Below the pieces are notes generated by a model that made no database searches, was not told where the DNA came from, and was given only the letters and a program-made list of their open reading frames with translations. Positions 53,942 to 63,466 of a stretch of 64,000 nucleotides of DNA are shown here, one piece after another. The stretch's first letter is position 1. Each line of letters opens with the position of its first letter. This DNA comes from Qipengyuania sp. S6317L1. Its GTDB lineage: Bacteria; Pseudomonadota; Alphaproteobacteria; Sphingomonadales; Sphingomonadaceae. The stretch is taken from assembly GCF_023015615.1 (NCBI RefSeq), contig NZ_JALKAJ010000005.1:186001-250000 (forward strand), given 5' to 3'. Position numbers and translations under genes: made by a program.

Positions 53942-54688
53942 TTACCCGCGCGCCTCATCCATGAGATCGCGCATCCGCCGGATCGCTGGCTCTAATCCTG
54001 CGAAGATCGCTTCTCCGATCAGATAATGCCCGATGTTGAGTTCAGCGATCTGGGGAATCGCAGCGATGGGCTGCACGTTGTCATACGTCAGGCCGTGGCC
54101 TGCGTGCGGCTCGATTCCGTTCTTGGCTGCCAGCGCGCTCATATCGGTGATGCGGCGAAGCTCTGCGGCAGTGCGTTCGCTATCGCCGTCGAGAATCGCA
54201 TGGGCATATTCCCCTGTGTGAAATTCCACCACCGGTGCACCGAGGCGAATGGCTGCGTCCAATTGAGTTTCACTCGCCTCGATAAAAAGCGAAACGCGGA
54301 TGCCCGCATCGCGCAAGCGATCGACGATCGGCACCAAAGAGTTGTGAAGGCCTGCTGCATCGAGCCCACCTTCAGTGGTGCGCTCTTCCCGTTTTTCGGG
54401 GACGATACACGCGGCATGCGGTTTATGGCGCAACGCAATCTCCAGCATTTCCTGCGTCGCGGCCATTTCAAGGTTCAAGGGCAGGTCGGTTGCATCCTGA
54501 ATGCGTTGCAAATCTTCATCGCGGATATGCCGGCGGTCTTCGCGAAGGTGCGCAGTGATTCCATCGCCGCCCACCGCCGCGACGATTTGCGCGGCACGCA
54601 CAGGGTCAGGATGATCGCCACCGCGCGCATTTCGGATGGTGGCGACGTGGTCGATGTTCACGCCCAATCGAAGTTTGCGGGGTGTCAT
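53942..54688 (-). CDS. pdxJ: Pyridoxine 5'-phosphate synthase
   Basis: TIM-barrel enzyme of 248 residues that joins deoxyxylulose phosphate with aminoacetone phosphate derivative in vitamin B6 synthesis. LGVNIDHVATIRNARGGDHPDP is the signature start, with AHLREDRRHI, VEFHTGEYA, and HAGHGLTYDNV with the active histidine. Seven bases after pyrE on the same strand. Confidence 0.97.
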   Translation of the reverse strand: MTPRKLRLGVNIDHVATIRNARGGDHPDPVRAAQIVAAVGGDGITAHLREDRRHIRDEDLQRIQDATDLPLNLEMAATQEMLEIALRHKPHAACIVPEKREERTTEGGLDAAGLHNSLVPIVDRLRDAGIRVSLFIEASETQLDAAIRLGAPVVEFHTGEYAHAILDGDSERTAAELRRITDMSALAAKNGIEPHAGHGLTYDNVQPIAAIPQIAELNIGHYLIGEAIFAGLEPAIRRMRDLMDEARG

Positions 54689-54695
54689 CCGATTC

Positions 54696-55298
54696 TTATT
54701 CCTTGCGGCTTCCGGGTTTGGTCACAGCTACGGCAGCGAGTTCAGGCGGGATGCTGTCCTCATCGTAGGTCGGAAAATCAAAAGCGGCGAGAGGATAGAA
54801 GGGCACGCCCAAATCGACGGTTCCCATAGACCGGTCGATGAGTGAACACTCCGCGATCACCTCGCCGCCTTCCTTGGCGACCGCAGCAATCGCCTCGCGG
54901 CTGGAAAGTCCGGTTGTGACGACGTCTTCGACCATTAACACCTTTGCGCCCACCTCGAGTGCGAATCCCCGTCGCAGGTGAAAGACACCATCAGGCCGCT
55001 CCAGGAACATCGCATCTTTATCGAGAACCCGTGCGACTTCCTGGCCGATAATGATGCCGCCCATGGCTGGCGAAACCACCACATCCACTTGGTTGAGGAT
55101 TTCCTCAGGAATGTTCCGGACTACCCCTTGTGCCAACCGGCCCGCACGCGCGGGGTTCATCAATACGCGCGCGCATTGAAGATAGTGGCCCGAGTGCTTT
55201 CCTGAGGAAAGCTTGAAATGCCCCTCGAGCAGTGCGCCGCTCTCGCGGAATTCGGCGAGGACTTCATCAACATTTGTAGGGATGGTGTGGGCGGGCAT
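54696..55298 (-). CDS. pyrE: Orotate phosphoribosyltransferase
   Basis: Type I phosphoribosyltransferase of 200 residues, making OMP in pyrimidine synthesis. The PRPP loop is VLMVEDVVTTGLS, and the FKLSSGKHSGHYLQCARVL start and VVSPAMGGIIIGQEVAR are conserved. First gene of the pyrE-pdxJ-membrane protein-acpS-lepB series. Divergent from ctaC, with about 246 bases between that hold the two promoters. Confidence 0.96.
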   Translation of the reverse strand: MPAHTIPTNVDEVLAEFRESGALLEGHFKLSSGKHSGHYLQCARVLMNPARAGRLAQGVVRNIPEEILNQVDVVVSPAMGGIIIGQEVARVLDKDAMFLERPDGVFHLRRGFALEVGAKVLMVEDVVTTGLSSREAIAAVAKEGGEVIAECSLIDRSMGTVDLGVPFYPLAAFDFPTYDEDSIPPELAAVAVTKPGSRKE

Positions 55299-55544
55299 AA
55301 TAGGTACAATTCCGCTGTCTTGAGAGGTGAAGATCTGAATTTCCAGCCACCAATTGCGCAGGCATCATGGAGACTTGCATAATTTTCTCCCTAGAAGCGC
55401 TTGAGGCATGGGGCAAGCGCCGCTAAGGGGGCTCAGATTGTGGCAGGTGTGCTGCGATGAACGAGTGGGGCGCTCAACCTTTTGCAGGTTCAGCTCGTAT
55501 CTCGTGATGGGATTAAACTTTGAAAATGATTAGGCTCTAAAGCT

Positions 55545-56579
55545 ATGCGTCACGCATTTAAACGCTTTCACCTCGGGATTTTCGCTGCGATCGCGGCTCT
55601 TTTTGCATTTGCAGCGCCACAGGCTGTCGCCGCGCAAGGCTTGGATCGGACCGAAGTGTTGAACGAAGCCGCCGAGGAAATCGAGGCGCTTACTCCTGGT
55701 GCACCAACCGATGGCACCAATGTGGAAGCCGGTGCTGGCGAGGCGGCTGGCGGTTATGTTCCGATGGCCCCGACACCGGGCAAGGGTATGCCAACCTCTT
55801 ACGAGACCGATCCACTGGCGAGCATGACCTTCCAGGATCAATACAGCCAAGACGGCCAGTACGCACTTTGGATGCACGATACGATCCTGCTACCAGTGAT
55901 CGTCGCGATCAGCGTTTTTGTGCTGCTTCTTCTGCTTTATGTGATGGTCAAGTTTAACCGTCGCTCCAATCCCAATCCGTCGCGCACCACGCACAACACC
56001 GCAATCGAAGTGATCTGGACGGTTGTGCCGGTCATCATTCTCGTGGTGATCGCTGTTCCGTCAATCACGCTTCTCGCGCGCCAGTATGAAGAGCCGCCAG
56101 AAGAGGCGATCACGGTCAAGGCCGTCGGCTATCAGTGGTATTGGGGTTATGAATATCCCGACCACGATGTTGAAATCATCTCCAACATGCTCAGCCAGGA
56201 AGAGGCTGTTGCCTCCGGCGAAGGTGAACAGTTCCAGATGGCTGTTGATAACCGCATGGTCGTGCCAGCGGGTGTTCCTATCCGCCTGCAAACTACTGCA
56301 GCTGACGTGATCCACGCTTTTGCTATTCCCTCACTCTGGTTCAAGCAGGATGCTGTGCCGGGCCGTTTGAACGAGCGTATGCTGACGATTGACGAGCCTG
56401 GCGTGTATTACGGTCAGTGTTCGGAACTGTGCGGCGCACTCCATGGCTTTATGCCGATCACCGTCGAAGCGCTTCCGATGGAAGAGTTTGAGGCATGGGT
56501 CGTCGAGCAGGGCGGCACGATCCCGGGCGCTGAAGTAGCGGCTGATGCCGAGGCAACCGAAGGCGAGGCGGCTGCGTAA
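55545..56579 (+). CDS. ctaC: Cytochrome c oxidase subunit II
   Basis: Subunit of the aa3-type terminal oxidase, 344 residues, with a signal peptide (cleavage near VAAQG), two membrane helices (about 114-136 and 155-178) and a periplasmic CuA domain. The CuA ligands are H257, C292, E294 (carbonyl), C296, H300 and M303 in YYGQCSELCGALHGFM. The Ala/Glu-rich linker and acidic tail are variable. First gene of the oxidase operon, 246 bases from pyrE. Confidence 0.97.
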   Translation: MRHAFKRFHLGIFAAIAALFAFAAPQAVAAQGLDRTEVLNEAAEEIEALTPGAPTDGTNVEAGAGEAAGGYVPMAPTPGKGMPTSYETDPLASMTFQDQYSQDGQYALWMHDTILLPVIVAISVFVLLLLLYVMVKFNRRSNPNPSRTTHNTAIEVIWTVVPVIILVVIAVPSITLLARQYEEPPEEAITVKAVGYQWYWGYEYPDHDVEIISNMLSQEEAVASGEGEQFQMAVDNRMVVPAGVPIRLQTTAADVIHAFAIPSLWFKQDAVPGRLNERMLTIDEPGVYYGQCSELCGALHGFMPITVEALPMEEFEAWVVEQGGTIPGAEVAADAEATEGEAAA

Positions 56580-56631
56580 CTCGTAGGCGACCGATACAAA
56601 GATAAGATTACACTCGAGAGAGCTAAAGATT

Positions 56632-58335
56632 ATGGCAACCACCGCAGACAATTTCGCTCCGGCAGCAGAAGCGACGCATGATGATCACCACGATCACAAG
56701 CCCAGCTTCTTTGCCCGTTGGTTCATGTCCACCAACCACAAGGATATCGGTTCGCTTTACCTGATGTTCGCTATCGTAGCGGGTATCATCGGCGGCGCGA
56801 TGTCGGGTGTTATGCGTTTGGAGCTTGCTGAGCCAGGCATCCAATACCTTTGGTGGTTTGCAGGATCCGACCCTGCTGACATCGCTGCGGCGGGTCACAT
56901 GTGGAACGTGTTTATCACGGGTCACGGCCTTATCATGGTCTTTTTCATGGTGATGCCAGCCATGATCGGTGGCTTTGGTAACTGGTTCGTGCCGCTCATG
57001 ATCGGTGCGCCGGACATGGCGTTCCCGCGGATGAACAACATCTCGTTCTGGTTGACGGTTGTTGGTTTCCTTTCGCTCCTGTTCTCGCTGTTCGTGCCGG
57101 GCAACTCGATCGGTAACGGCGCAGGCGTTGGTTGGACGGTCTATGCGCCGCTTTCGACCACGGGTGCACCCGGTCCGGCGGTCGATTTCGCGATCTTCTC
57201 GCTCCACTTGGCGGGTGCCGGTTCGATCCTTGGTGCAACCAACTTCATCACCACCATCTTCAACATGCGTGCGCCGGGCATGACCCTGCACAAAATGCCG
57301 CTTTTTGTATGGTCGGTGCTCGTGACCGCATTCCTGCTTCTGCTTGCGCTTCCCGTGCTTGCAGCAGCTATCACCATGCTTCTGACCGACCGTAATTTCG
57401 GGACGACCTTCTTCGACCCGGCGGGCGGCGGCGACCCTGTTCTCTACCAGCACTTGTTCTGGTTCTTTGGTCACCCAGAAGTTTACATCATGATCCTGCC
57501 AGGCTTCGGCATGATCAGCCAGATCATCGCAACCTTCAGCCGCAAGCCTGTCTTTGGCTACCTCGGCATGGCTTACGCCATGGTCGCGATCGGCGTCGTC
57601 GGCTTCATCGTGTGGGCGCACCACATGTACACTGTCGGCCTCGACGTGAACACGAAGATGTACTTCACTGCGGCGACCATGGTCATTGCAGTGCCCACGG
57701 GCGTGAAAATCTTCAGCTGGATTGCGACCATGTGGGGCGGCTCGATGGAGTTCAAGTCACCCATGGTTTGGGCGCTTGGCTTCATCTTCCTCTTCACCGT
57801 GGGTGGTGTGACGGGTGTAGTGCTTGCCAATGGTGGTATCGACGACAACCTTCATGACACCTACTACGTTGTGGCTCACTTCCACTACGTTCTGTCGATG
57901 GGCGCTGTGTTCTCCATGTTCGCCGGGTTCTACTACTGGTTCCCGAAGATGAGCGGCCGCATGCACTCAGAACTTCTGTCGCACTTGCACTTCTGGGTGT
58001 TCTTCGTGGGCGTGAACGTAATCTTCTTCCCACAGCACTTCCTTGGCATGAACGGTATGCCGCGCCGCTATCCTGACTATCCGGAAGCCTTCGCTTTCTG
58101 GAACCAGGTGAGCTCGTTCGGTTACGTGATCATGGCAGCTTCGATGCTGATCTTCTTCGCGAACCTCGCCTATGCGTTCCTCGCGGGTAAGAAAGCTGCG
58201 AACAACCCATGGGGCGAAGGCGCTACCACGCTCGAGTGGACGCTGACCTCGCCTCCGCCGTATCACCAGTTCGAAACCCTGCCAGTGATCGAGGATCATC
58301 ACGATTACCACGATCACCGTCCGGTGACTGCTTAA
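56632..58335 (+). CDS. ctaD: Cytochrome c oxidase subunit I
   Basis: Catalytic haem a/a3-CuB subunit of 567 residues with twelve helices. The haem-copper signature [16 protein letters not shown] includes the CuB histidine, the cross-linked tyrosine and the A-family glutamate of the D channel. The WAHHMYTVG pair supplies the other CuB histidines, and the [14 protein letters not shown] segment the haem histidines. The ATG lies 52 bases after ctaC. Coupled to ctaB through a 107-base gap holding a small hairpin. Confidence 0.98.
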   Translation: MATTADNFAPAAEATHDDHHDHKPSFFARWFMSTNHKDIGSLYLMFAIVAGIIGGAMSGVMRLELAEPGIQYLWWFAGSDPADIAAAGHMWNVFITGHGLIMVFFMVMPAMIGGFGNWFVPLMIGAPDMAFPRMNNISFWLTVVGFLSLLFSLFVPGNSIGNGAGVGWTVYAPLSTTGAPGPAVDFAIFSLHLAGAGSILGATNFITTIFNMRAPGMTLHKMPLFVWSVLVTAFLLLLALPVLAAAITMLLTDRNFGTTFFDPAGGGDPVLYQHLFWFFGHPEVYIMILPGFGMISQIIATFSRKPVFGYLGMAYAMVAIGVVGFIVWAHHMYTVGLDVNTKMYFTAATMVIAVPTGVKIFSWIATMWGGSMEFKSPMVWALGFIFLFTVGGVTGVVLANGGIDDNLHDTYYVVAHFHYVLSMGAVFSMFAGFYYWFPKMSGRMHSELLSHLHFWVFFVGVNVIFFPQHFLGMNGMPRRYPDYPEAFAFWNQVSSFGYVIMAASMLIFFANLAYAFLAGKKAANNPWGEGATTLEWTLTSPPPYHQFETLPVIEDHHDYHDHRPVTA

Positions 58336-58341
58336 ACGGTG

Positions 58342-58359
58342 GCCTCGAGCAATCGAGGC
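58342..58359 (+). other. Intercistronic hairpin between ctaD and ctaB
   Basis: GCCTCGA (58342-58348) pairs perfectly with TCGAGGC (58353-58359) around a GCAA tetraloop, right after the ctaD stop. There is no T run, so it is more likely an RNA-stabilising or processing element than a terminator. Confidence 0.45.
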
Positions 58360-58442
58360 ACCCATCCAAAGATAAGGGGAGGGCGCGCCGTGCAGGAGTG
58401 CCCTCTTCGCTTAAAAGGAAATGGCCGACAGGCTGACGCAAT

Positions 58443-59375
58443 ATGACCGCTTCGACCACAACATTGATGCCGACTGAGTGGCGCGATTTCTTCGCGCTGA
58501 CGAAGCCGCGCGTGATGACACTGGTGGTGTTCACGGCGATCTGCGGTCTTCTGGCCGCTCCTGGCTCCATCCACCCGGTTCTGGGTTTTACCGCCGTACT
58601 CGCCATTGCAATGGGTGCTGGCGGGTCGGCTGTGCTCAACCAGTGGTGGGAGGCCGATCTGGACGCCGGGATGAAGCGCACCAAGGATCGCCCGCTTCCC
58701 GGTGGACGGATGCGCCGCGACGATGCGCGCGATTTCGGCATGTTTCTGTCAGGTACTTCGCTGGTCCTGATGGGCGTTGCGATTGGGTGGCTCGCTGCTG
58801 CGCTTTTGCTCGCCGCGATCATTTACTACGCCGTCATCTACACGATGTGGCTCAAGCCTCGTACACCTCAAAATATCGTGATTGGCGGCGGTGCTGGCGC
58901 GTTTCCTCCGTTGATCGGTTGGGTTGCTGTCACGGGCGAGCTCACCGCGATGCCGATCCTTCTGTTTGCGATAATTTTCATGTGGACCCCGCCACACTTT
59001 TGGGCGCTCGCACTTTTTGTGAAGACCGATTACGCCAATGTCGGGATCCCCATGATGCCGGTGGTGCGCGGTGAGAGACACACCCGTCACCAGATCCTTG
59101 CCTACACCGTTCTGCTCGCACCAATCGCGATTGCGCCGTGGCTGATTGGCGGAACAAGCTGGGTTTATGGTTCGGTTGCTGTCGTACTGTCGCTGATGTT
59201 TTTCGCGCTTGCTTGGCCTGTGGGTCTTCGCACCCGTGCCGAGACTGATCCGATGAAGCAGGAAATCCTCCTGTTCAAGTTCAGCATTGCGTATTTGTTT
59301 GTCCTGTTTGCAGCGCTTGTCGCTGACCGGGTGCTTTTTGCACATGGTGTTATCGGGGGAGGTTATTTCGCATGA
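58443..59375 (+). CDS. ctaB: Protohaem IX farnesyltransferase (haem O synthase)
   Basis: UbiA-family membrane prenyltransferase of 310 residues that makes haem O for the oxidase. Prenyl-binding motif [21 protein letters not shown] and the second acidic site in [11 protein letters not shown] are present, with about nine helices. An ATG eight codons further (58467) is an alternative start. The stop overlaps the next small gene as ATGA. Confidence 0.96.
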   Translation: MTASTTTLMPTEWRDFFALTKPRVMTLVVFTAICGLLAAPGSIHPVLGFTAVLAIAMGAGGSAVLNQWWEADLDAGMKRTKDRPLPGGRMRRDDARDFGMFLSGTSLVLMGVAIGWLAAALLLAAIIYYAVIYTMWLKPRTPQNIVIGGGAGAFPPLIGWVAVTGELTAMPILLFAIIFMWTPPHFWALALFVKTDYANVGIPMMPVVRGERHTRHQILAYTVLLAPIAIAPWLIGGTSWVYGSVAVVLSLMFFALAWPVGLRTRAETDPMKQEILLFKFSIAYLFVLFAALVADRVLFAHGVIGGGYFA

Positions 59376-59497
59376 CACCCGACGAAAAGGATGAATTTAA
59401 GCGCCGCCAGAACGCCCGCAATTGGGTGGTCGGTGGAACGCTGCTGTTCTTCGCGGTTCTGTTTTACGCGATCACTGTCGCGCGGATCGGGGGCTGA
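59372..59497 (+). CDS. 41-residue single-helix membrane protein in the oxidase operon
   Basis: A 41-codon frame from the ATG at 59372, which overlaps the ctaB stop as ATGA, to TGA at 59497. A charged N-terminus ([16 protein letters not shown]) precedes one membrane helix ([20 protein letters not shown]). Tiny proteins of this kind occur at this spot in many alphaproteobacterial oxidase operons (CoxF-like). Its role is assembly or structural at best by inference. It is four bases from the ctaG start. Confidence 0.85.
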   Translation: MTPDEKDEFKRRQNARNWVVGGTLLFFAVLFYAITVARIGG

Positions 59498-59501
59498 ACC
59501 A

Positions 59502-60119
59502 ATGGTCGCGGCAACCTTCTCCAGCGACACTGATCGCAAAAACGCCAAAACCGGCGCGCTCGCCATCATCGGTGCGCTTGCGATGCTCGGCATGGGTTAT
59601 GCCGCGGTTCCGCTATACGATCTGTTCTGCCGGGTCACCGGGTTTGGCGGCACCACGCAGGTTGCCACCGAAGCTCAAGCCAATGCTGCCGCCTCGTTCG
59701 CGGCAACGCGCGACATCTCGATCCGTTTCGACGCTTCGCTTTCGCGCGACATGCCTTGGGAGTTTGCGCCTACACAAAGCACCGACACAGTGCGCATCGG
59801 GCAGCGGGATATCGCAACCTACATTGCCAAAAACGAGAGCAGCGAGCCGATCACCGGCACCGCGACTTTCAATGTCGAGCCATGGCAGGCAGGCGTCTAT
59901 TTCCACAAGATCCAGTGTTTCTGCTTCACCGAACAAACACTTCAGCCGGGCGAAGAAGTGACGATGCCCGTGCTGTATTACATTGACCCGGCAATTCTTG
60001 AAGACGATACGATTGCCGATGTTGAGCAAATCACACTGAGTTACACTTTTCACCGCGCGAAGGAGCCTGTAGCTTCAGCTCTCGAACGCTCAAATTCATC
60101 ATCTGACCAAGCATCCTAG
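59502..60119 (+). CDS. ctaG: Cytochrome c oxidase assembly protein CtaG (Cox11)
   Basis: Copper chaperone of 205 residues that delivers copper to CuB of subunit I. One membrane helix (about 17-37) is followed by a periplasmic immunoglobulin-like domain with the copper motif C139-F-C141 in KIQCFCFTEQ. C43 in YDLFCRVTGFGG is the third conserved cysteine. The ATG at 59502 is chosen because the longer frame overlaps the small upstream gene. Confidence 0.96.
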   Translation: MVAATFSSDTDRKNAKTGALAIIGALAMLGMGYAAVPLYDLFCRVTGFGGTTQVATEAQANAAASFAATRDISIRFDASLSRDMPWEFAPTQSTDTVRIGQRDIATYIAKNESSEPITGTATFNVEPWQAGVYFHKIQCFCFTEQTLQPGEEVTMPVLYYIDPAILEDDTIADVEQITLSYTFHRAKEPVASALERSNSSSDQAS

Positions 60120-60136
60120 GGACGGGAAACACGACC

Positions 60137-61012
60137 ATGGCTGGCAATGTAAACCACGACTATCACATTCTGGAGCCCGATATCTGGCCGATCGTCGGCT
60201 CATTTTCGGCGCTTACTTTCACCAGCGGCATGGTGCTGAGCTTTTACCCTGACCTGTTCGGCACGGCGTCGAGCATTGTTATGTGGGCAGGTCTCGCGGG
60301 CCTTTTGGCAACCTTCTTCTTCTGGTTCCGCAATGTCACCATCGAAGCGCAACAAGGCGATCACACCCCTGTGGTTCAGTTGCACATGCGTTATGGCATG
60401 ATCCTTTTCATCGCATCGGAGGTGATGTTCTTCGTTGGATGGTTCTGGAGCTTTTTCGACTTTGCATTGTTCCCCGCGCCGCTCACCTATGATGCGGCGG
60501 CGGACGCAACAACCAACCTCTTCCTTGGCGACAACACGATCACCAAGGGCGAATTTATTCCAACCGGCATGGAAGTTCTCGACCCGTTCAGCCTTCCGCT
60601 TTTGAACACGCTCATCCTGCTTTGCTCTGGCACCACTGTTACTTGGGCGCACCACGCGCTGATCCACGGCGACCGTGAGGGCCTTAAGCAAGGTCTTTGG
60701 GCTACCATTGGTCTTGGCGTACTTTTCAGCGGTATCCAGGCTTACGAATATGGTCTTGCGCCTTTCGGATTTGGCGGAAACACTTATTCGAGCGCCTTCT
60801 ACATGGCGACCGGCTTTCACGGTTTCCACGTTCTGATCGGCACGATTTTCCTCGCCGTATGTCTTTACCGCGCGTACCTCGGCCACTTTACACAGCGCCA
60901 GCACTTCGGTTTCGAAGCGGCAGCCTGGTATTGGCACTTCGTCGACGTCGTGTGGCTGTTCCTCTTCGTCGCCATTTACGTCTGGGGCGGCTGGGGCGCT
61001 GTTTACCACTGA
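60137..61012 (+). CDS. ctaE: Cytochrome c oxidase subunit III
   Basis: Seven-helix subunit of 291 residues with HILEPDIWPIVGSFSA at the start and the conserved GFHGFHVLIGTIFLAV and WYWHFVDVVWLFLFVAIYVWG at the end. The conserved glutamate of helix III is in SEVMFFVGWFWSFF. Its stop overlaps the DUF983 start (TGATG). Confidence 0.97.
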   Translation: MAGNVNHDYHILEPDIWPIVGSFSALTFTSGMVLSFYPDLFGTASSIVMWAGLAGLLATFFFWFRNVTIEAQQGDHTPVVQLHMRYGMILFIASEVMFFVGWFWSFFDFALFPAPLTYDAAADATTNLFLGDNTITKGEFIPTGMEVLDPFSLPLLNTLILLCSGTTVTWAHHALIHGDREGLKQGLWATIGLGVLFSGIQAYEYGLAPFGFGGNTYSSAFYMATGFHGFHVLIGTIFLAVCLYRAYLGHFTQRQHFGFEAAAWYWHFVDVVWLFLFVAIYVWGGWGAVYH

Positions 61013-61392
61013 TGCGTTCGGACGAGAGTCCAGACACAACCAAGGGGCAGTCCGGTATCTTCCGGGCTGCCCTTTTGGGTTTATGCCCTCAGTGCAGCGA
61101 GCCGACCCTGTTCGAGGCGCCCGCGCGCGTGGCGCTGGAGTGCCCTAACTGCGGGCTCGACTTTACCAAGTACGAGCGTGGGGGCCGGGTCAGCGGGCTT
61201 TTCACCGTGATGATCGCAATTATTTTGATCGTGCTAGCGGTTTTGATTGAAAGCGCCTTTCGTCCCCCATTGTGGTTACAGGCAGCCTTTTGGGCACCGG
61301 TCACGGTGGGCACAGTAATCTACGGCTTGCGTCTGTTTAAGACCGTGCTGCTTTATGCTGCTTTTGAAAATGCCGGGGAACGCAGCGAATGA
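61012..61392 (+). CDS. DUF983 zinc-ribbon membrane protein
   Basis: A 126-residue protein with a short zinc-ribbon (CPQC and CPNC, about residues 25-48) and two membrane helices (about 65-81 and 88-105). It is regularly found in the oxidase operons of sphingomonads between ctaE and SURF1. The function is not known; a role in oxidase assembly is inferred from place. It overlaps ctaE at the start and SURF1 at the end. A longer frame from 60697 is a shadow of ctaE. Confidence 0.9.
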   Translation: MRSDESPDTTKGQSGIFRAALLGLCPQCSEPTLFEAPARVALECPNCGLDFTKYERGGRVSGLFTVMIAIILIVLAVLIESAFRPPLWLQAAFWAPVTVGTVIYGLRLFKTVLLYAAFENAGERSE

Positions 61393-61970
61393 TACGCCAA
61401 TTGCCTTTGATACCCACAATCCTCGTGGTTGCCGCTGCTGGCGTCATGGTCGCGCTGGGCTTCTGGCAGCTTGGCAAGGTCGGCATGCAGGATGACCGCC
61501 TCCAACAGTATGAAGAAGCGGCGGCCAACCCTGAGCTTGTGACATTTCCAACGACAGCCGAGCAGGTTGACACTGTTGCCTATCGCAAATCGTCAGTGGA
61601 CTGCGCTGAGATTATTGGTGAGCCACGGATCGTAGCCGGGCGCAGCGCACGCGATCAGACCGGTTATGTGCAAGTCGTGACCTGTAAAATCGCATCAGGC
61701 GGTGTAGCTGATGTGCAGCTTGGCTGGACCCGCGCCACCACTCCTGTTGAATGGCAGGGCGGGATGGTAACTGGCACAATTGAGCCCCTGCGCACCGGGC
61801 TTGCAAAACTTGTCGCCGACCCGCCGCTTGCTGGCCTGGTGGCCAATGCGCCGGTCAAGAAGAAGCAGATCGACCACCTCGCTTACGCGGGTCAGTGGTT
61901 CTTCTTCGCCTTTGTGGCTTTGATGATCTACTTCTTCGCCGTGCGTTCGAAACTGGCGAAGCGTGCCTGA
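61389..61970 (+). CDS. SURF1 family oxidase assembly protein
   Basis: SURF1 protein of 193 residues, involved in supplying haem a to subunit I. It has a membrane helix at each end (about 8-28 and 168-187) with a periplasmic domain between. ALGFWQLGK near the start and the closing HLAYAGQWFFFAFVALMIYF are the signatures. It is shorter than the usual 230 or so residues. The ATG overlaps the DUF983 stop. Confidence 0.93.
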   Translation: MIRQLPLIPTILVVAAAGVMVALGFWQLGKVGMQDDRLQQYEEAAANPELVTFPTTAEQVDTVAYRKSSVDCAEIIGEPRIVAGRSARDQTGYVQVVTCKIASGGVADVQLGWTRATTPVEWQGGMVTGTIEPLRTGLAKLVADPPLAGLVANAPVKKKQIDHLAYAGQWFFFAFVALMIYFFAVRSKLAKRA

Positions 61971-62065
61971 TCATCGCCCGACATTCTGAAACAAGTTGAG
62001 GGTGGCGAATGTAAAAGGCTTCTTGCTTGCTCCATTCCGCTCCCCCCGCTAACCGCTCTTCCACG

Positions 62066-63466
62066 ATGCAATATATATCCACCAGAGGCTCCGCGCCCAC
62101 GTTAGACTTCGAGGGCGCAACGCTTGCAGGCCTTGCCAGTGATGGCGGGCTATACCTGCCGACTGAATGGCCACGCTTTACCGAGGACGAAATCCGTTCA
62201 ATGCGGGGGCTCCCGTATCCGGAACTCGCCGCGCGGGTTATGAAGCCCTTTGTCGCTGGCTCGCTCGCCGATGATGAGCTGGAGCGCCTTTGCCACGAAG
62301 TTTATGGCGATTTCGGCCATGCAGCGGTCACGCCTCTGGTGCAATTGAACGAACAGCACTGGCTGCTCGAACTCTTTCACGGCCCGACGCTCGCCTTCAA
62401 AGACGTTGCGCTGCAAATGCTGGGCCGTTTGTTTGAGACATTTCTTGAACGCCGGGGCGAACATCTAACCATCGTTGGTGCGACGAGCGGGGACACAGGC
62501 TCCGCCGCCATTCGCGCAGTGGCAGGACTCGACCGGGTCGAGATATTCATGCTCCACCCCTCGGGCAAAGTTTCCGATGTGCAGCGACGCCAGATGACGA
62601 CCGTGCGCGCACCCAATGTGCACAATTTGGCGATTGCAGGCAGCTTTGACGACGCACAGGCGCATGTGAAGGCGATGTTCGCTGATGAGAGCGTTACGAG
62701 CACACTCAACCTTGGCGCGGTCAATTCGATCAACTGGGCGCGGCTGATGGCGCAGGTTGTGTATTACTTCTATGCTGGCCTCCAATTGGGCGCACCTGAT
62801 CGCAGCGCTGCCTACAGCGTGCCCACAGGCAATTTCGGTGATATCTTCGCAGGATACGTCGCGCACAAAATGGGTTTGCCGATTGAGCAGCTGATTGTTG
62901 CGACCAATGTGAACGACATTCTCCACCGCGCTCTTCGGGACGGGGACTATTCTGCTGGCAGTACGGTGCCAACGATTACTCCGTCGATGGACATTCAGGT
63001 GAGCTCCAACTTCGAGCGCCTTCTGTTTGATGTGGGCGGCCGCGACGGCGGTGCCATGGCTGAACAAATGCGTGCCTTTGCAGAATCGAAAGCGATGCAA
63101 CTCACCAATAGCCAGCGTGAAGGCGCATCCGCGCTCTTCACCAGCGGGCGCGCCGATCAGGAAGAGACGACCCGCGCGCTTCAGTGGGCATATCGCAACT
63201 GCGCGCAGGTGATCGACCCACACACAGGTGTCGGCCTTCATGCCGCGCAGCAGGCTGAGCTTGGAGCGGCTGTGCCAATCGTAACGCTTGCGACTGCTCA
63301 TCCGGCGAAATTCCCCGATGCGGTCGAACGCGCCACGGGCGTTCGTCCTGCGTTGCCATCTCGTGTCGGTGATCTGTTCGGACGCGAAGAAGCCATGGTC
63401 GAAATTGGCGGCGATTACGCCTCTGCGCGCGACTTTGTCCTCTCTAACGCAGGCGCAAATGGCTAA
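62066..63466 (+). CDS. thrC: Threonine synthase
   Basis: PLP enzyme of 466 residues that makes threonine from phosphohomoserine. MQYISTRGSAPTLDFEGA, FHGPTLAFKDVALQMLG with the PLP lysine, TIVGATSGDTGSAA and the VPTGNFGDI glycine loop are diagnostic. The ATG at 62066 is the family start, though without a clear ribosome site. It follows SURF1 by 95 bases and overlaps the next gene by eight bases. Confidence 0.97.
   Translation: MQYISTRGSAPTLDFEGATLAGLASDGGLYLPTEWPRFTEDEIRSMRGLPYPELAARVMKPFVAGSLADDELERLCHEVYGDFGHAAVTPLVQLNEQHWLLELFHGPTLAFKDVALQMLGRLFETFLERRGEHLTIVGATSGDTGSAAIRAVAGLDRVEIFMLHPSGKVSDVQRRQMTTVRAPNVHNLAIAGSFDDAQAHVKAMFADESVTSTLNLGAVNSINWARLMAQVVYYFYAGLQLGAPDRSAAYSVPTGNFGDIFAGYVAHKMGLPIEQLIVATNVNDILHRALRDGDYSAGSTVPTITPSMDIQVSSNFERLLFDVGGRDGGAMAEQMRAFAESKAMQLTNSQREGASALFTSGRADQEETTRALQWAYRNCAQVIDPHTGVGLHAAQQAELGAAVPIVTLATAHPAKFPDAVERATGVRPALPSRVGDLFGREEAMVEIGGDYASARDFVLSNAGANG

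Noticed and set aside
56623..57624. 333-codon frame antisense to ctaD
   Set aside because: Same pattern of a hydrophilic shadow opposite membrane helices; no independent support.
58420..58476. 18-codon frame with AAAGGA upstream overlapping the ctaB start
   Set aside because: It could be a coupling leader peptide, but there is no evidence beyond a weak ribosome site.
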